Assembly (NCBI GenBank): GCA_004295015.1 | Contig: SHNE01000048.1 | Span: 30,745 to 94,744, forward strand | DNA length: 64,000 bases | Direction of reading: 5' to 3' | Source: Bacteroidota bacterium | GTDB taxonomy: Bacteria > Bacteroidota > Bacteroidia > AKYH767-A > 2013-40CM-41-45 | In this document: piece after piece, positions 37,043-45,751 of the stretch | How positions within the stretch are numbered: the first letter of the stretch is position 1 | Layout: every line of letters begins with the position of its first letter | The notes under the pieces: generated by a model | Told to the model about the DNA's origin: nothing | Seen by the model: the letters and a program-made list of their open reading frames with translations, nothing else | Database searches by the model: none | Program-made: the position numbers and the translations under genes

Positions 37043-38374
37043 ATGAATAAAATACTGCTTGTCATCCAACGTGAATACCTCACACGAGTAAAGAAGAAGT
37101 CCTTTTTGGTCATGACCATTTTAGGCCCTCTTCTAATGGGCTCTGTGCTGGTTGCAATGCTCCTCATAGATAAAGTTGATACTGAAGTAAAAACTATAGC
37201 TGTTATCGACGAGACGCACATTTTTAAAGGGAAGTTCAAGGATAATGAACGAATTCATTTTGTTTATCCCGGTGGTTCGGTGGATTCGGTAAGAAACACA
37301 AGCAAAGCAGATGGAATTTTTGGCGTCTTATACATTCCCGCAACTTCTAATCTTTCTTTGTTGGAGAAAGCCGTTGTACTATATTCTGAATCACAGCCCG
37401 GCTTCGAAGTAATTTCCAAAATTAAATTCACCCTTGAAAAGGAAATTAATGCCTCTAAGTATCTGGAGGCAGGAATTGATGAGAAAAAACTTGATCAAAT
37501 AAAGACAGATGTAAGTATTCGTACCAGAGACCTGGAGGATAAGGAAACGAGCACGCCATTAACAACAGGTTTAGGGTTTGCCAGCGGACTTTTAATCTAC
37601 TTGTTCATTTTTATTTACGGTGCCATGGTGATGCGTGGTGTTATGGAGGAGAAGACAAGCAGAATTGTTGAAGTGATTATTTCATCGGTGAAACCATTTC
37701 AATTGATGATGGGAAAAATCATAGGTGTGGCATTAGTCGGCTTAACCCAGTTTATGCTATGGGTAATATTGACGATATTGGTTTATGGTGGTGTCTCTGC
37801 AGTCATGTTGCATGGGAAATCAGACCAGGAGAAAGTTGAGTCAATGATGAAAGTGAGTCCGGGTGCGCAAAGTCAACTCGAGTATGCAGATGCAATGGGT
37901 AATGCGTCGAGTGGTAAAACAGATCAATTTATGGACATGATGGGAAGTATTAATTTCCCTTTAATCATCGGGATGTTCATTTTTTATTTTCTTGGAGGCT
38001 ATCTTCTCTATAGTGCCTTGTTTGCTGCAATTGGTTCTGCGGTTGATTCGGAGACCGATACACAGCAGTTTATGTTTCCTGTAACAATACCGTTAATAAT
38101 CGCCTATATCGCTGCAGTAAGTGTAATTCAGAATCCCCAGGGAAATGTTGCTTTTTGGTTTTCTATTATACCGCTCACCTCGCCGATTGTGATGATGGTT
38201 AGAATACCTTTTGGTGTACCGGTGAGTCACATATTATTATCCATGACACTCCTGATAGGTGGCTTTATTTTTACCACCTGGTTTGCATCTAAAATTTACC
38301 GGACCGGAATACTTATGTACGGAAAAAAAGTGGGATACAAGGAAATCTGGAAATGGATTCGTTATCACAATTGA
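37043..38374 (+). CDS. ABC-2 type transporter permease (NatB-like)
   Basis: This 443-residue inner-membrane permease has an N-terminal TM helix (SFLVMTILGPLLMGSVLVAMLL), a large extracytoplasmic domain (about residues 45-175) and a cluster of five to six TM helices in the second half (ASGLLIYLFIFIYGAMVMRGV, IIGVALVGLTQFMLWVILTI, FPLIIGMFIFYFLGGYLLYS, PLIIAYIAAVSV). The conserved segment VMRGVMEEKTSRIVEVIIS is typical of the NatB/ABC2_membrane_3 family. It pairs with the ATPase 56 bp upstream. Confidence 0.88.
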   Translation: MNKILLVIQREYLTRVKKKSFLVMTILGPLLMGSVLVAMLLIDKVDTEVKTIAVIDETHIFKGKFKDNERIHFVYPGGSVDSVRNTSKADGIFGVLYIPATSNLSLLEKAVVLYSESQPGFEVISKIKFTLEKEINASKYLEAGIDEKKLDQIKTDVSIRTRDLEDKETSTPLTTGLGFASGLLIYLFIFIYGAMVMRGVMEEKTSRIVEVIISSVKPFQLMMGKIIGVALVGLTQFMLWVILTILVYGGVSAVMLHGKSDQEKVESMMKVSPGAQSQLEYADAMGNASSGKTDQFMDMMGSINFPLIIGMFIFYFLGGYLLYSALFAAIGSAVDSETDTQQFMFPVTIPLIIAYIAAVSVIQNPQGNVAFWFSIIPLTSPIVMMVRIPFGVPVSHILLSMTLLIGGFIFTTWFASKIYRTGILMYGKKVGYKEIWKWIRYHN

Positions 38375-38423
38375 GGGAATATTAATTCCTTCAGTCTCAT
38401 GGGAATTCTGATACTAAGTAATT

Positions 38424-38454
38424 TTTGACTATATTTAAGCATATTTTAGATTTG
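38424..38454 (+). promoter_or_regulatory. Consensus promoter of the Ppx/GppA gene
   Basis: TTTG (38424-38427), a 19-bp spacer and TAGATTTG (38447-38454) match TTTG-N19-TAnnTTTG. The ATG at 38470 is 15 bp after the -7 box. Confidence 0.75.
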
Positions 38455-38469
38455 CTTTGAATTCATCGA

Positions 38470-39477
38470 ATGTCAAATTTGTCAGCACATAAAATTCGCG
38501 TTGCCGTCCTGGATCTCGGGACGAATACTTTTCATTTATTAATCACTGACGTATTTCCGGACAAAACCAAAAAGACTGTTTTTAAATCAAAGATGGTTGT
38601 GAAGCTTGGTGAAGGCGGCATCCATCAGAATTTTATAAGTGACCGACCTTTTAAAAGAGGAATACGTGCATTAAAACATTACTCCAACATAATAGACGAG
38701 AATGAGGTAAATGAGGTTCATGCTTTTGCTACATCAGCTATCCGTAGTGCAACCAATGGCCGGGATTTTACAGAAACGGCGTTCCGTTTAACCGGTATCA
38801 AAATAAATGTTATAAAAGGGGAAGAAGAAGCCAGATTAATCTGCCTTGGCGTGAGAGAATGTATTCGCTTAACAGATCAACCCGTTCTCATCATGGATAT
38901 TGGTGGTGGAAGTACGGAGTTTATTATCGCAGACAAGAATGAAATTTATGCGCGGCATAGCTTTAACATCGGAGCCGCCCGTTTATTAGAAATCTTTAAA
39001 CCATCTGATCCTATAACTTCAGATCAGGTGAAAAAGGTAGAAAAGTTTTTAGGCGATCAATTAGCAGAACTCGATGAGTCTATGAAAAGCAGAAAGGTCA
39101 AATGCCTGATCGGTTCTTCCGGCTCCTTCGATACTTTTGCAGAGATGATCGGATACCGGTTTCATCATCGGAATGTGCTTAAGAATTCTAACTCTTATCA
39201 GTATGAGCTCAGCGAATATTGTGAACTTCACGAATTGCTGCTACATTCCACTACCGGTCAGCGAAAGAGAATGAAGGGCTTGATAAAAATGAGGGTGGAT
39301 ATGATTGTTCTTGCCAGCATATGTACTAAGTTTATTCTCCATAGGTATGAAATTAATGAGATGGCATTATCTAAATATGCTTTAAAAGAAGGTGCACTTT
39401 GGGAAATAATTCAGGGAATCCATTTTAGGAATACAGCAAAGGGTATTCCAATGCTTAAAAATACTCAGCTTATTTAA
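38470..39477 (+). CDS. Exopolyphosphatase/pppGpp phosphohydrolase (Ppx/GppA family)
   Basis: This 335-residue protein of the ASKHA fold hydrolyses polyphosphate or pppGpp. Motifs seen are the phosphate-1 loop VAVLDLGTNTFHLL (about residues 10-24), TSAIRSATNG, the catalytic region KGEEEARLICLGV, and MDIGGGSTEFII followed by SFNIGAARL. The C-terminal HD domain of full-length E. coli Ppx is absent, so it is the short form common in Bacteroidota. Which substrate is preferred cannot be told. It has its own promoter; the next gene starts 105 bp later. Confidence 0.9.
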   Translation: MSNLSAHKIRVAVLDLGTNTFHLLITDVFPDKTKKTVFKSKMVVKLGEGGIHQNFISDRPFKRGIRALKHYSNIIDENEVNEVHAFATSAIRSATNGRDFTETAFRLTGIKINVIKGEEEARLICLGVRECIRLTDQPVLIMDIGGGSTEFIIADKNEIYARHSFNIGAARLLEIFKPSDPITSDQVKKVEKFLGDQLAELDESMKSRKVKCLIGSSGSFDTFAEMIGYRFHHRNVLKNSNSYQYELSEYCELHELLLHSTTGQRKRMKGLIKMRVDMIVLASICTKFILHRYEINEMALSKYALKEGALWEIIQGIHFRNTAKGIPMLKNTQLI

Positions 39478-39581
39478 CCTTCAATTGCCTCAGATGTTTT
39501 CTAGCAATGGAATACGTTAATTATCCTCTTGCGGGAAAAACAATTTGTTTTACAAGGTATTCTTTAAAAAATTAATTTTTT

Positions 39582-40739
39582 ATGTCAAAAATATTAATCA
39601 TCGATGATGAGAAACCTATCCGCAATACCTTGCGTGATATTTTACAATATGAGAAGTTTGAAATTGTAGAGGCTGCAGATGGCGCTGAAGGTATACGTCT
39701 CGCTGCAGAACACAACCCTGATTTGGTTTTATGCGATATTAAAATGGCTAAAATGGATGGACTTGAAGTCTTATCCAAATTGCAAGAATTAAATCCGGAT
39801 ATGCCGGTGGTAATGATTTCCGGTCACGGTACCATAGAAACCGCAGTGGAAGCATTAAAGAAAGGAGCCTACGATTACATAGCAAAGCCACCTGATCTGA
39901 ACAGGTTACTGGTGACTGTGCGTAATGCAATGGACAGATCTACTTTAATCACGGAGACAAAAACACTTAAAAGAAAAGTCTATAAGACCCGTTCAATCAT
40001 TGGTGAATCGGAAGCTATATTAACTATAAAATCGATGATTGATAAAGTAGCGGCTACTGATGCACGGGTAATGATTACAGGGAGTAATGGCACGGGAAAG
40101 GAACTTGTTGCCCGATGGTTGCATGAAAAAAGCAACCGGGCTGACGGGCCTTTAATCGAGGTGAATTGCGCTGCTATTCCTTCTGAGCTTATAGAGAGCG
40201 AATTGTTTGGGCACGAAAAAGGGGCATTTACATCTGCGATTAAACAGAGAGTGGGTAAGTTTGAACTTGCCAAAGATGGCACTCTTTTTCTTGATGAGAT
40301 AGGGGATATGAGTTTATCAGCTCAATCAAAGGTTCTGCGTGCCTTGCAAGAGAATAAAATTACAAGGGTGGGAGGAGAAAAGGAAATTCCCGTGAATCCT
40401 AGAATTATCGCTGCCACAAATAAAGACTTGAAAAGTGAAATTGAAAAGGGGAATTTCAGAGAAGATTTATATCATCGTTTGAGCGTAATTCTTATTCATG
40501 TTCCATCTCTCAATGAGAGAAAAGAAGATATTCCTTTGTTGGCTGAGCATTTTATTCAGGAAATTTGTGAGGATTATGGGATGCCGGTAAAGCAGTTTAG
40601 TGCGGAGGCCTTAAAGGAATTGCAAAAGACAGACTGGACCGGAAACATTCGTGAACTTCATAATGTTGTAGAGCGGCTGGTTATCTTGTGCGATAAAAAA
40701 ATTACCGATAAAGATGTTAAAACCTTTGCCGGGAAATAA
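39582..40739 (+). CDS. NtrC-type response regulator lacking a DNA-binding domain, with GAFTSA loop
   Basis: This 385-residue protein has a receiver domain (IIDDEKPIR, phosphoacceptor D52 in VLCDIKMAKMDG, K102 in YDYIAKP) and a sigma-54-activator AAA+ domain (Walker A GSNGTGKE, about 167-174; Walker B GTLFLDEIGDM; sensor region NPRIIAATNKDL; WTGNIREL). The sigma-54 contact loop reads GAFTSA (214-219) instead of GAFTGA. The chain stops right after the AAA+ domain, so there is no Fis-type helix-turn-helix. It could act from solution, or have another AAA+ role. The cognate kinase is not adjacent. Confidence 0.9.
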   Translation: MSKILIIDDEKPIRNTLRDILQYEKFEIVEAADGAEGIRLAAEHNPDLVLCDIKMAKMDGLEVLSKLQELNPDMPVVMISGHGTIETAVEALKKGAYDYIAKPPDLNRLLVTVRNAMDRSTLITETKTLKRKVYKTRSIIGESEAILTIKSMIDKVAATDARVMITGSNGTGKELVARWLHEKSNRADGPLIEVNCAAIPSELIESELFGHEKGAFTSAIKQRVGKFELAKDGTLFLDEIGDMSLSAQSKVLRALQENKITRVGGEKEIPVNPRIIAATNKDLKSEIEKGNFREDLYHRLSVILIHVPSLNERKEDIPLLAEHFIQEICEDYGMPVKQFSAEALKELQKTDWTGNIRELHNVVERLVILCDKKITDKDVKTFAGK

Positions 40740-40801
40740 ATTATTTTAATTCGTCAGTAAAATCTCCCGCAATGAATAATTGTAATAACAATAAATAAAG
40801 T

Positions 40802-41719
40802 ATGGCTAAAAAGATAAAACTAGTAAGAAGACTCAACCAGCGGTACAAGAATTTTAGTTTCTCCGAGCTGATGAGCAAAGCAGACGAAGAGTATCTCGAG
40901 TCAATTCTGGAAATGGATATTGCCGGTAATGTAATCGCCGAATCAAAATTTGATAAGCAAGGAGAACTGGAGGAGAAAAATTCACTCACGTACACACCCG
41001 ATGGAAAATTGATTGAGCATGTTTTATATTATGCAATGGACGACGTCACAGAAAGACGTATGCTTAACAGAAATGAACACGGTCGCTTATTGGAAGAAGT
41101 TAAATACTATGGTGATGAGAGCGGCGAGCGAACAGCGTATGAATACAATGAGAATAATTTAATTTCTGCCATCATTGAATTTGATGAAGAAGGCACATTC
41201 ATTTCCCGTGAGGATATTAAGTATGATTCAGAAGGTAGCGTTATCGAGAGGATAAAAAGTGATGAAACCGGTAATTTGATTGACCGTGTGCTTTTTGAGA
41301 AAGCGAATGATAATAAAGTTGTGCTTGAGAAAGAATTTGGATCAGATGGAGAACTCAAAAATGTCACAACGATTTCTTTTAATGAAAAGGGAAAAGAACT
41401 TAGTTCTTATCAATCTACTCCGGAAGGAAAATTAATTACAGGGGTTGAAACGACCTATGATGATAGGGGAAATGTGGTGGAAAGACATTATAAGGATTTT
41501 TATACGAAATCTGTCCGGTATGAATACGACGAGAATGACCGGATGATTACTCAGGAGCTATCGGATGGAACCGGTTTGTTATTGAGGAAAAATATTTATG
41601 AGTACGATGAGTCAGGAAATTTGCTTACCGAGCAAACTTTTGAAATGGATAATTCCCGGGGTAACAAAGAAAAGCATTTCGGTACACGGTATGAGTATGA
41701 ATTCTTCGATGAAGAATAG
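40802..41719 (+). CDS. YD/RHS-repeat-like protein without signal peptide
   Basis: This 305-residue acidic protein is built from about a dozen short beta units of the YD-repeat kind, for example DIAGNVIAESKF, TPDGKLIEHVLY, YDSEGSVIERI, YDDRGNVVERHY and YDESGNLLTEQ. It starts with a basic N-terminal stretch (KKIKLVRRLNQRY) and has no signal peptide or T9SS tail, so it is predicted cytosolic, unlike typical RHS/teneurin proteins. No toxin domain is visible. I do not know its function. The start lies 62 bp after the NtrC-like gene on the same strand. Confidence 0.75.
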   Translation: MAKKIKLVRRLNQRYKNFSFSELMSKADEEYLESILEMDIAGNVIAESKFDKQGELEEKNSLTYTPDGKLIEHVLYYAMDDVTERRMLNRNEHGRLLEEVKYYGDESGERTAYEYNENNLISAIIEFDEEGTFISREDIKYDSEGSVIERIKSDETGNLIDRVLFEKANDNKVVLEKEFGSDGELKNVTTISFNEKGKELSSYQSTPEGKLITGVETTYDDRGNVVERHYKDFYTKSVRYEYDENDRMITQELSDGTGLLLRKNIYEYDESGNLLTEQTFEMDNSRGNKEKHFGTRYEYEFFDEE

Positions 41720-41758
41720 TCTCTTGGCAATTTTGTTGGGCTCTCTTAAAAGTGAAAA

Positions 41759-43132
41759 CTAAACAGTATCTGCCGGTTCTACGTATTCTCCTTCCCATTT
41801 TGCTATTACAACTGTAGCAAGACAGTTCCCAATAACATTTACTGAAGTCCGGGCCATATCCATAAGCTCATCTATACCCAGAATAATAAAAATAGGTGCA
41901 ACAGGTAGTCCAAAGCTGGCCGCTGTTCCTAATAAGATTACTAATGAAGCTCTGGGAACACCGGCCACCCCTTTGCTTGTTATCATTAGCGTAAGGATCA
42001 TTACAATTTGTTCACCCCAACTCATATCGATTCCGGCGGCCTGTGCAACGAAGATAGATGCGAGCGAGAGATACAAAGTAGTTCCATCGAGATTGAAACT
42101 ATATCCTGTTGGTAATACAAAGGCCACAATTTTTCTGGGAACTCCCAGCTTTTCCATATTCTCCATGGCTTTAGGAAGTGCTGCTTCAGAACTTGTAGTA
42201 GCAAATGCAATCGAAACAGGTTCTATTATCGCATTGATGAATTTTTTAAGCGGAACTTTTGCGATGAGAGCTACAGGAAGTAATACAAAAAGCAGGAAGA
42301 AGATTAATGCACCATAAAGGGTTGCCAGTAACTGAAACAAATTAATAAGTATTCCGATTCCCATGTGACTTACTGTATAGGCAATCGCAGCACCAACTCC
42401 CACAGGTGCAAAATACATGACAACGCGGGTAAATTTGAACATAACTTCTGCCAGGCTTTCTGTGAAGTCGAGCATCGGCTTACGTTTTGCTTCATTCACC
42501 AATGCAAGTCCAATGGCAAACAGTATGCTGAATACGACAATTTGTAAAACTTGCCCGTCGGCTATGGATTTTGCTATATTTTCCGGAAATATGTGGAGGA
42601 TGACTTCTTCTGCTGTTTGTTTTTGCCCTACAAGAGTTTCCCCGGGTGGAGGAGGAGGTAATTCTATTCCAACACCTGCTTTGGTAAGATTGATAGCAAA
42701 CAGACCTATGAATAAGGCGATGGTTGTGACTACCTCAAAATAGATCAGTGATTTCAATCCCATTCGTCCGACTTGCTTTAAACTTGCATGACCGGCAATT
42801 CCAACTACAAGAGTGGAAAAGAGTAGTGGTGCTATAATTGTTTTAATAAGTCGAAGGAAAATTTTACTGAGTACCTGAAGGTGGATGGCAACTTCAGGGT
42901 TGTCATAACCTATTTCTGTACCTACAAACATGGAATAAAGGATCCAGGCCGTTAAAGATTTTTTTTGGATGACGAGATATCCAAAAATTAATAGGACAAA
43001 AATTCTCAGAGGGATTAAAACCGGAGTGCCGAGTCCCAGCCAGTTATTTTCCTGAGCTAACATTAAGAGGCCGTATGCTACTACGATACTCAGGAAGAGC
43101 AGTGATAATCGACCTTTATTTAATGTAGGCAT
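41759..43132 (-). CDS. Dicarboxylate/amino-acid:cation symporter (DAACS family)
   Basis: This 457-residue inner-membrane symporter is of the GltP/DctA type (SLC1 fold), importing glutamate, aspartate or C4-dicarboxylates with protons or sodium. The key sites are the serine-rich HP1 loop TTSSEAALPKAM, the TM7 motif GYSFNLDGTTLYL, HP2 region SKGVAGVPRAS and the TM8 GIDELMDMARTSVNVIGN segment. Eight to ten hydrophobic helices are seen. Two additional N-terminal helices (residues about 8-55) extend the usual start. It converges with the YD-repeat gene, with 39 bp between stop codons. Confidence 0.9.
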   Translation of the reverse strand: MPTLNKGRLSLLFLSIVVAYGLLMLAQENNWLGLGTPVLIPLRIFVLLIFGYLVIQKKSLTAWILYSMFVGTEIGYDNPEVAIHLQVLSKIFLRLIKTIIAPLLFSTLVVGIAGHASLKQVGRMGLKSLIYFEVVTTIALFIGLFAINLTKAGVGIELPPPPPGETLVGQKQTAEEVILHIFPENIAKSIADGQVLQIVVFSILFAIGLALVNEAKRKPMLDFTESLAEVMFKFTRVVMYFAPVGVGAAIAYTVSHMGIGILINLFQLLATLYGALIFFLLFVLLPVALIAKVPLKKFINAIIEPVSIAFATTSSEAALPKAMENMEKLGVPRKIVAFVLPTGYSFNLDGTTLYLSLASIFVAQAAGIDMSWGEQIVMILTLMITSKGVAGVPRASLVILLGTAASFGLPVAPIFIILGIDELMDMARTSVNVIGNCLATVVIAKWEGEYVEPADTV

Positions 43133-43270
43133 AAACTTGTTGCTAAAAAGATAAGTTTGTAACGGGAGTCTTCGTTTTTGTAAAAATCCTTTGTTATTAC
43201 AAAATCTTCATCTGAATCCTATGCCTGTAAATATATGATATTATTAATGTAACATGGAAAAAGAACATGA

Positions 43271-43301
43271 AAAAAAGCCCTGAAATTTCCAGGGCTTTTT
43301 T
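43271..43301 (-). terminator. Terminator of the sulfur operon
   Basis: AAAAAAGCCCTG (43271-43282) pairs with its perfect complement at 43290-43301 around an AAATTTC loop. It is symmetrical, T-rich on both strands, and lies just after the last rhodanese stop on the minus strand. Confidence 0.9.
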
Positions 43302-43318
43302 CATGTTTTAATGATAAA

Positions 43319-43636
43319 CTATCCTCTGATTTTTGCTTGTAAACTTTGCCAGCCCCCACCATTATGGACCACTTCGAAGCCATTTGATTTTAAGAGACTT
43401 TTAGCCGAAGCGCTTCTCATCCCTGAAGCACAGCAGGTAATTACAGGCTTATCTTTTTTTATTTTGCTGTAATGATTAGACAAATTATTTAAAGGAATGT
43501 TAATTGAGTTTTTAATATGACCTTGCTGATACTCCCCTTTGGTTCTGACATCGATAATTGTAGCTCCTTCACTAATGAGGGCTTTGAAATCAACAGCCGG
43601 ACCTATTCCAAGAATTTTTTTAATAAATTGAATCAT
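43319..43636 (-). CDS. Single-domain rhodanese
   Basis: This 105-residue sulfurtransferase carries sulfane sulfur on a catalytic cysteine. The signatures are ATIIDVRTKGEYQQGHI (strand with D29 and R31), SINIPL, and the active-site loop CCASGMRS (C69 expected). An N-terminal hydrophobic segment (MIQFIKKILGIG) may only be amphipathic. It is the last gene of the minus-strand sulfur cluster, starting 2 bp after the interrupted rhodanese frame, and is followed by the terminator at 43271-43301. Confidence 0.9.
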   Translation of the reverse strand: MIQFIKKILGIGPAVDFKALISEGATIIDVRTKGEYQQGHIKNSINIPLNNLSNHYSKIKKDKPVITCCASGMRSASAKSLLKSNGFEVVHNGGGWQSLQAKIRG

Positions 43637-43638
43637 GA

Positions 43639-43905
43639 TTATGAAGTTTTGTTTTGTGTTGAATAATTAACATCCAGCCAGCTTCCGCCATTTTCGCAGT
43701 CAAGTCCGTGATGCTTCAAGAATGCTGTTGCCTGGGCGCTGCGTCCACCACTTGCACAACATAGAATGAGTGAACTTTGAAATTGTTTCAGTTCATCCAG
43801 GCGGTCTTGTATTTCGTGTAAGGGAATGTTGATTGAACCGCTTACATTTCCTCTCATAAATTATTCAGGAGTCCTCACATCGATAATTGTTTTATTTGTT
43901 TTCAT
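43639..43905 (-). pseudogene. Rhodanese gene interrupted by one in-frame TAA
   Basis: Read from an ATG at 43905, the frame gives MKTNKTIIDVRTPE, then TAA (43861-43863), then FMRGNVSGSINIPL and onward to the stop at 43639. Together these 88 residues form a normal rhodanese whose 'DVRTPEEF' motif has a stop where a second Glu codon is expected (GAA to TAA is one base). The catalytic loop CCASGGRS lies after the stop. The 72-residue remnant from the ATG at 43857 lacks the first beta strand. It could be a pseudogene, a sequencing error, or a reinitiation case, because the ATG sits 3 bp after the stop. Confidence 0.75.
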
Positions 43906-43927
43906 TTATTTTTAATTGCTTGTTGGT

Positions 43928-44131
43928 TTAAGTTTTTCTGTTCTTGTCTTTTTTGAGCATGTTCATTAAGAGGCCGCCCATTAAGCCTCCGTATAAAGTA
44001 CTATTTACAGGCTTGGAAGTTATACCGCAAGTTCCGCTGGCGCATCCTATATAGAAGTAATACATGTAGCCTGCTATAGCTCCGATGATTACTCCCAGTA
44101 ATACATATTTGTAACGGAAAAGGAGGTTCAT
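43928..44131 (-). CDS. DUF6132-like small membrane protein
   Basis: This 67-residue protein has an N-terminal TM helix (YVLLGVIIGAIAGYMYYFYIG), a conserved Cys pair GCASGTCGITSKP (Cys about 30 and 35) and a second glycine-rich hydrophobic segment (STLYGGLMGGLLMNML) before a basic tail. This 'GC.SG.C.ITS.P..STLYG' pattern is the DUF6132 family, which in Bacteroidota accompanies rhodanese and TauE genes. Function is unknown; a role in sulfur or metal transfer across the membrane is suggested by the cysteines. It starts 175 bp after the MBL gene's stop. Confidence 0.8.
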   Translation of the reverse strand: MNLLFRYKYVLLGVIIGAIAGYMYYFYIGCASGTCGITSKPVNSTLYGGLMGGLLMNMLKKDKNRKT

Positions 44132-44306
44132 TTTGAAGTTAATTTTATGGGATAGATTACTTATTTTCTGATTGAGCTAACATCCAATGATTGATACGTT
44201 GATTCAATAGCTGTATTGTTATAGTTAATCTGAATTTTCAAACAGAATGCCAATGATAAGGTAATCCTGAATTGGATGACCGGGCCTATAATTTTATACC
44301 TGTATT

Positions 44307-45671
44307 CTATGCCGGTTGAGTTTGGAAACTTTTTACTGCTTCACTCAGGTCATACACTTCTGTGTTCTCACCTAAGTTGGCCTTGATAATACTGCAACCG
44401 GCAGCACTTCTGTACCCACCTGCGCAATGCACCAGAATTGGTTTGTGCATTGGGATTTCATTGGTTCTTTCACGTAATTCATATAGAGGTATATGGATTG
44501 TATTCTTAAAAATGACATTTTCCTTTAACTCGGATTGGTTACGAATATCAATGATTGTGAATGCATCTTCATTGCGTCTCACTAAATCAGCATCAAAGAC
44601 CTTTGTTGACGTGTCTCCGGATTCAATCGTAAAGGCCGATTCAATCTGGTTTTCATATCCGATTTTCGCTGAACGGCTTATCATTGAATCAAGTAAATTT
44701 TCATTCTCGGCTACCAGATAGAACTTTTCACCCGGATTAATTATGCTACCTAACCAGGTCTCAAATCGGGTGTCGTTCATCAGGTTTATTGCATTTTTCA
44801 GATGCGATTTTTTGAATTGAAATTCAGGCCTTGTATCAATTATTAATAATTCAGGTTTTAAGGAGGAAGCGCATTTTTCACAATTGATCGGGTCTCTTTT
44901 TTCAACTCTTGAAACACTATCAGCGTAATTTTCGGCTCCCTTTTTATTAATGCCTACATCATAAGTAAAATATTTAGGCACGAAGGGCTGATCTTCAAGA
45001 AGCGCCTTTACAAATTCTTCTTCAGTCATTTTCTGTAAACTCCAGTTAGCATTTTTCTCTGCTCCCATAGTACTGGAATTTGCTGCACTCAATCCCTTTC
45101 CGCACAGACTTCCCGCGCCATGAGCCGGATATACAACTACATCATCCGGTAATGGCATGAGTTTATTGCGTAGTGAATGATACATTTGTTTGGCCAGATC
45201 AGTTCTCTTTGCCTGGATGGCACCTGCAGCTTCCCTAAGATCAGGTCGCCCACAATCTCCTATAAACAGCGTGTCTCCGGTAAACACAGCAGTCTCTTTT
45301 CCGTTTTCATCAATGGCAACGATGCTGATACTATCAGGCGAATGTCCGGGGGTATTTATTGAACGAAGTGAAATTTTACCAATGATCAGCGCATCGTCAT
45401 CATCAAAAGTTTCATGAGGATATTCAGCACCTAATAATTTACTGACATAAACAGAAGCTCCCGTGGTCTTGCTGATTTCAAGATGACTGCTGACAAAATC
45501 AGCATGAGGATGTGTTTCAATGACCGCTTTTATTTTTGCGTTTTTTTGTTTTGCAAAATCATAATATGGTTTAGGATCACGGGCAGGGTCAATCAGTGCG
45601 ATTTCTCCGTCGCTTAGAATTGCATAACTGAAATGCGAAAGATTTTTATCTTCAAATTGTTTGATTTCCAT
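44307..45671 (-). CDS. MBL-fold hydrolase with two C-terminal rhodanese domains (persulfide-dioxygenase-like)
   Basis: This 454-residue cytosolic protein has an ETHE1/BaeB-like metallo-beta-lactamase domain (about 1-250) with ETHPHADFVSSH (H-x-H-x-D), the second ligand region GDTLFIGDCGRPDL and YPAHGAGSLCG. Domain 2 (about 265-350) is a rhodanese fold without a catalytic cysteine (LLIDTRPEFQF). Domain 3 (about 370-450) is an active-type rhodanese with HCAGGYRS. Such fusions oxidise or cleave glutathione or low-molecular-weight persulfides to sulfite or thiosulfate. A Crp/Fnr-like box and a TAAATTTG -7 element precede it. Confidence 0.88.
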   Translation of the reverse strand: MEIKQFEDKNLSHFSYAILSDGEIALIDPARDPKPYYDFAKQKNAKIKAVIETHPHADFVSSHLEISKTTGASVYVSKLLGAEYPHETFDDDDALIIGKISLRSINTPGHSPDSISIVAIDENGKETAVFTGDTLFIGDCGRPDLREAAGAIQAKRTDLAKQMYHSLRNKLMPLPDDVVVYPAHGAGSLCGKGLSAANSSTMGAEKNANWSLQKMTEEEFVKALLEDQPFVPKYFTYDVGINKKGAENYADSVSRVEKRDPINCEKCASSLKPELLIIDTRPEFQFKKSHLKNAINLMNDTRFETWLGSIINPGEKFYLVAENENLLDSMISRSAKIGYENQIESAFTIESGDTSTKVFDADLVRRNEDAFTIIDIRNQSELKENVIFKNTIHIPLYELRERTNEIPMHKPILVHCAGGYRSAAGCSIIKANLGENTEVYDLSEAVKSFQTQPA

Positions 45672-45694
45672 TTTCTCTATGTTTTTTAATAATA

Positions 45695-45743
45695 CAAATT
45701 TAAGTAAATCCGGCCGCCTGCACAGTCACATTTGTTACAGAAG
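45695..45743 (-). promoter_or_regulatory. Promoter plus Crp/Fnr-like operator before the MBL-rhodanese gene
   Basis: On the minus strand a TAAATTTG -7 element (45695-45702) lies 17 bp from a 24-bp box at 45720-45743. The box holds TGTAACAAATGTGACTGTGC and covers the -33 region, the position of a class II activator. The same box with the same spacing occurs before the TauE-like gene. Confidence 0.6.
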
Positions 45744-45751
45744 AACATGTG

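Noticed and set aside
43861..43863. TAA as a recoded sense codon
   Set aside because: TAA ends many other genes in the window, so a genetic-code change cannot explain it; a point mutation or error is simpler.
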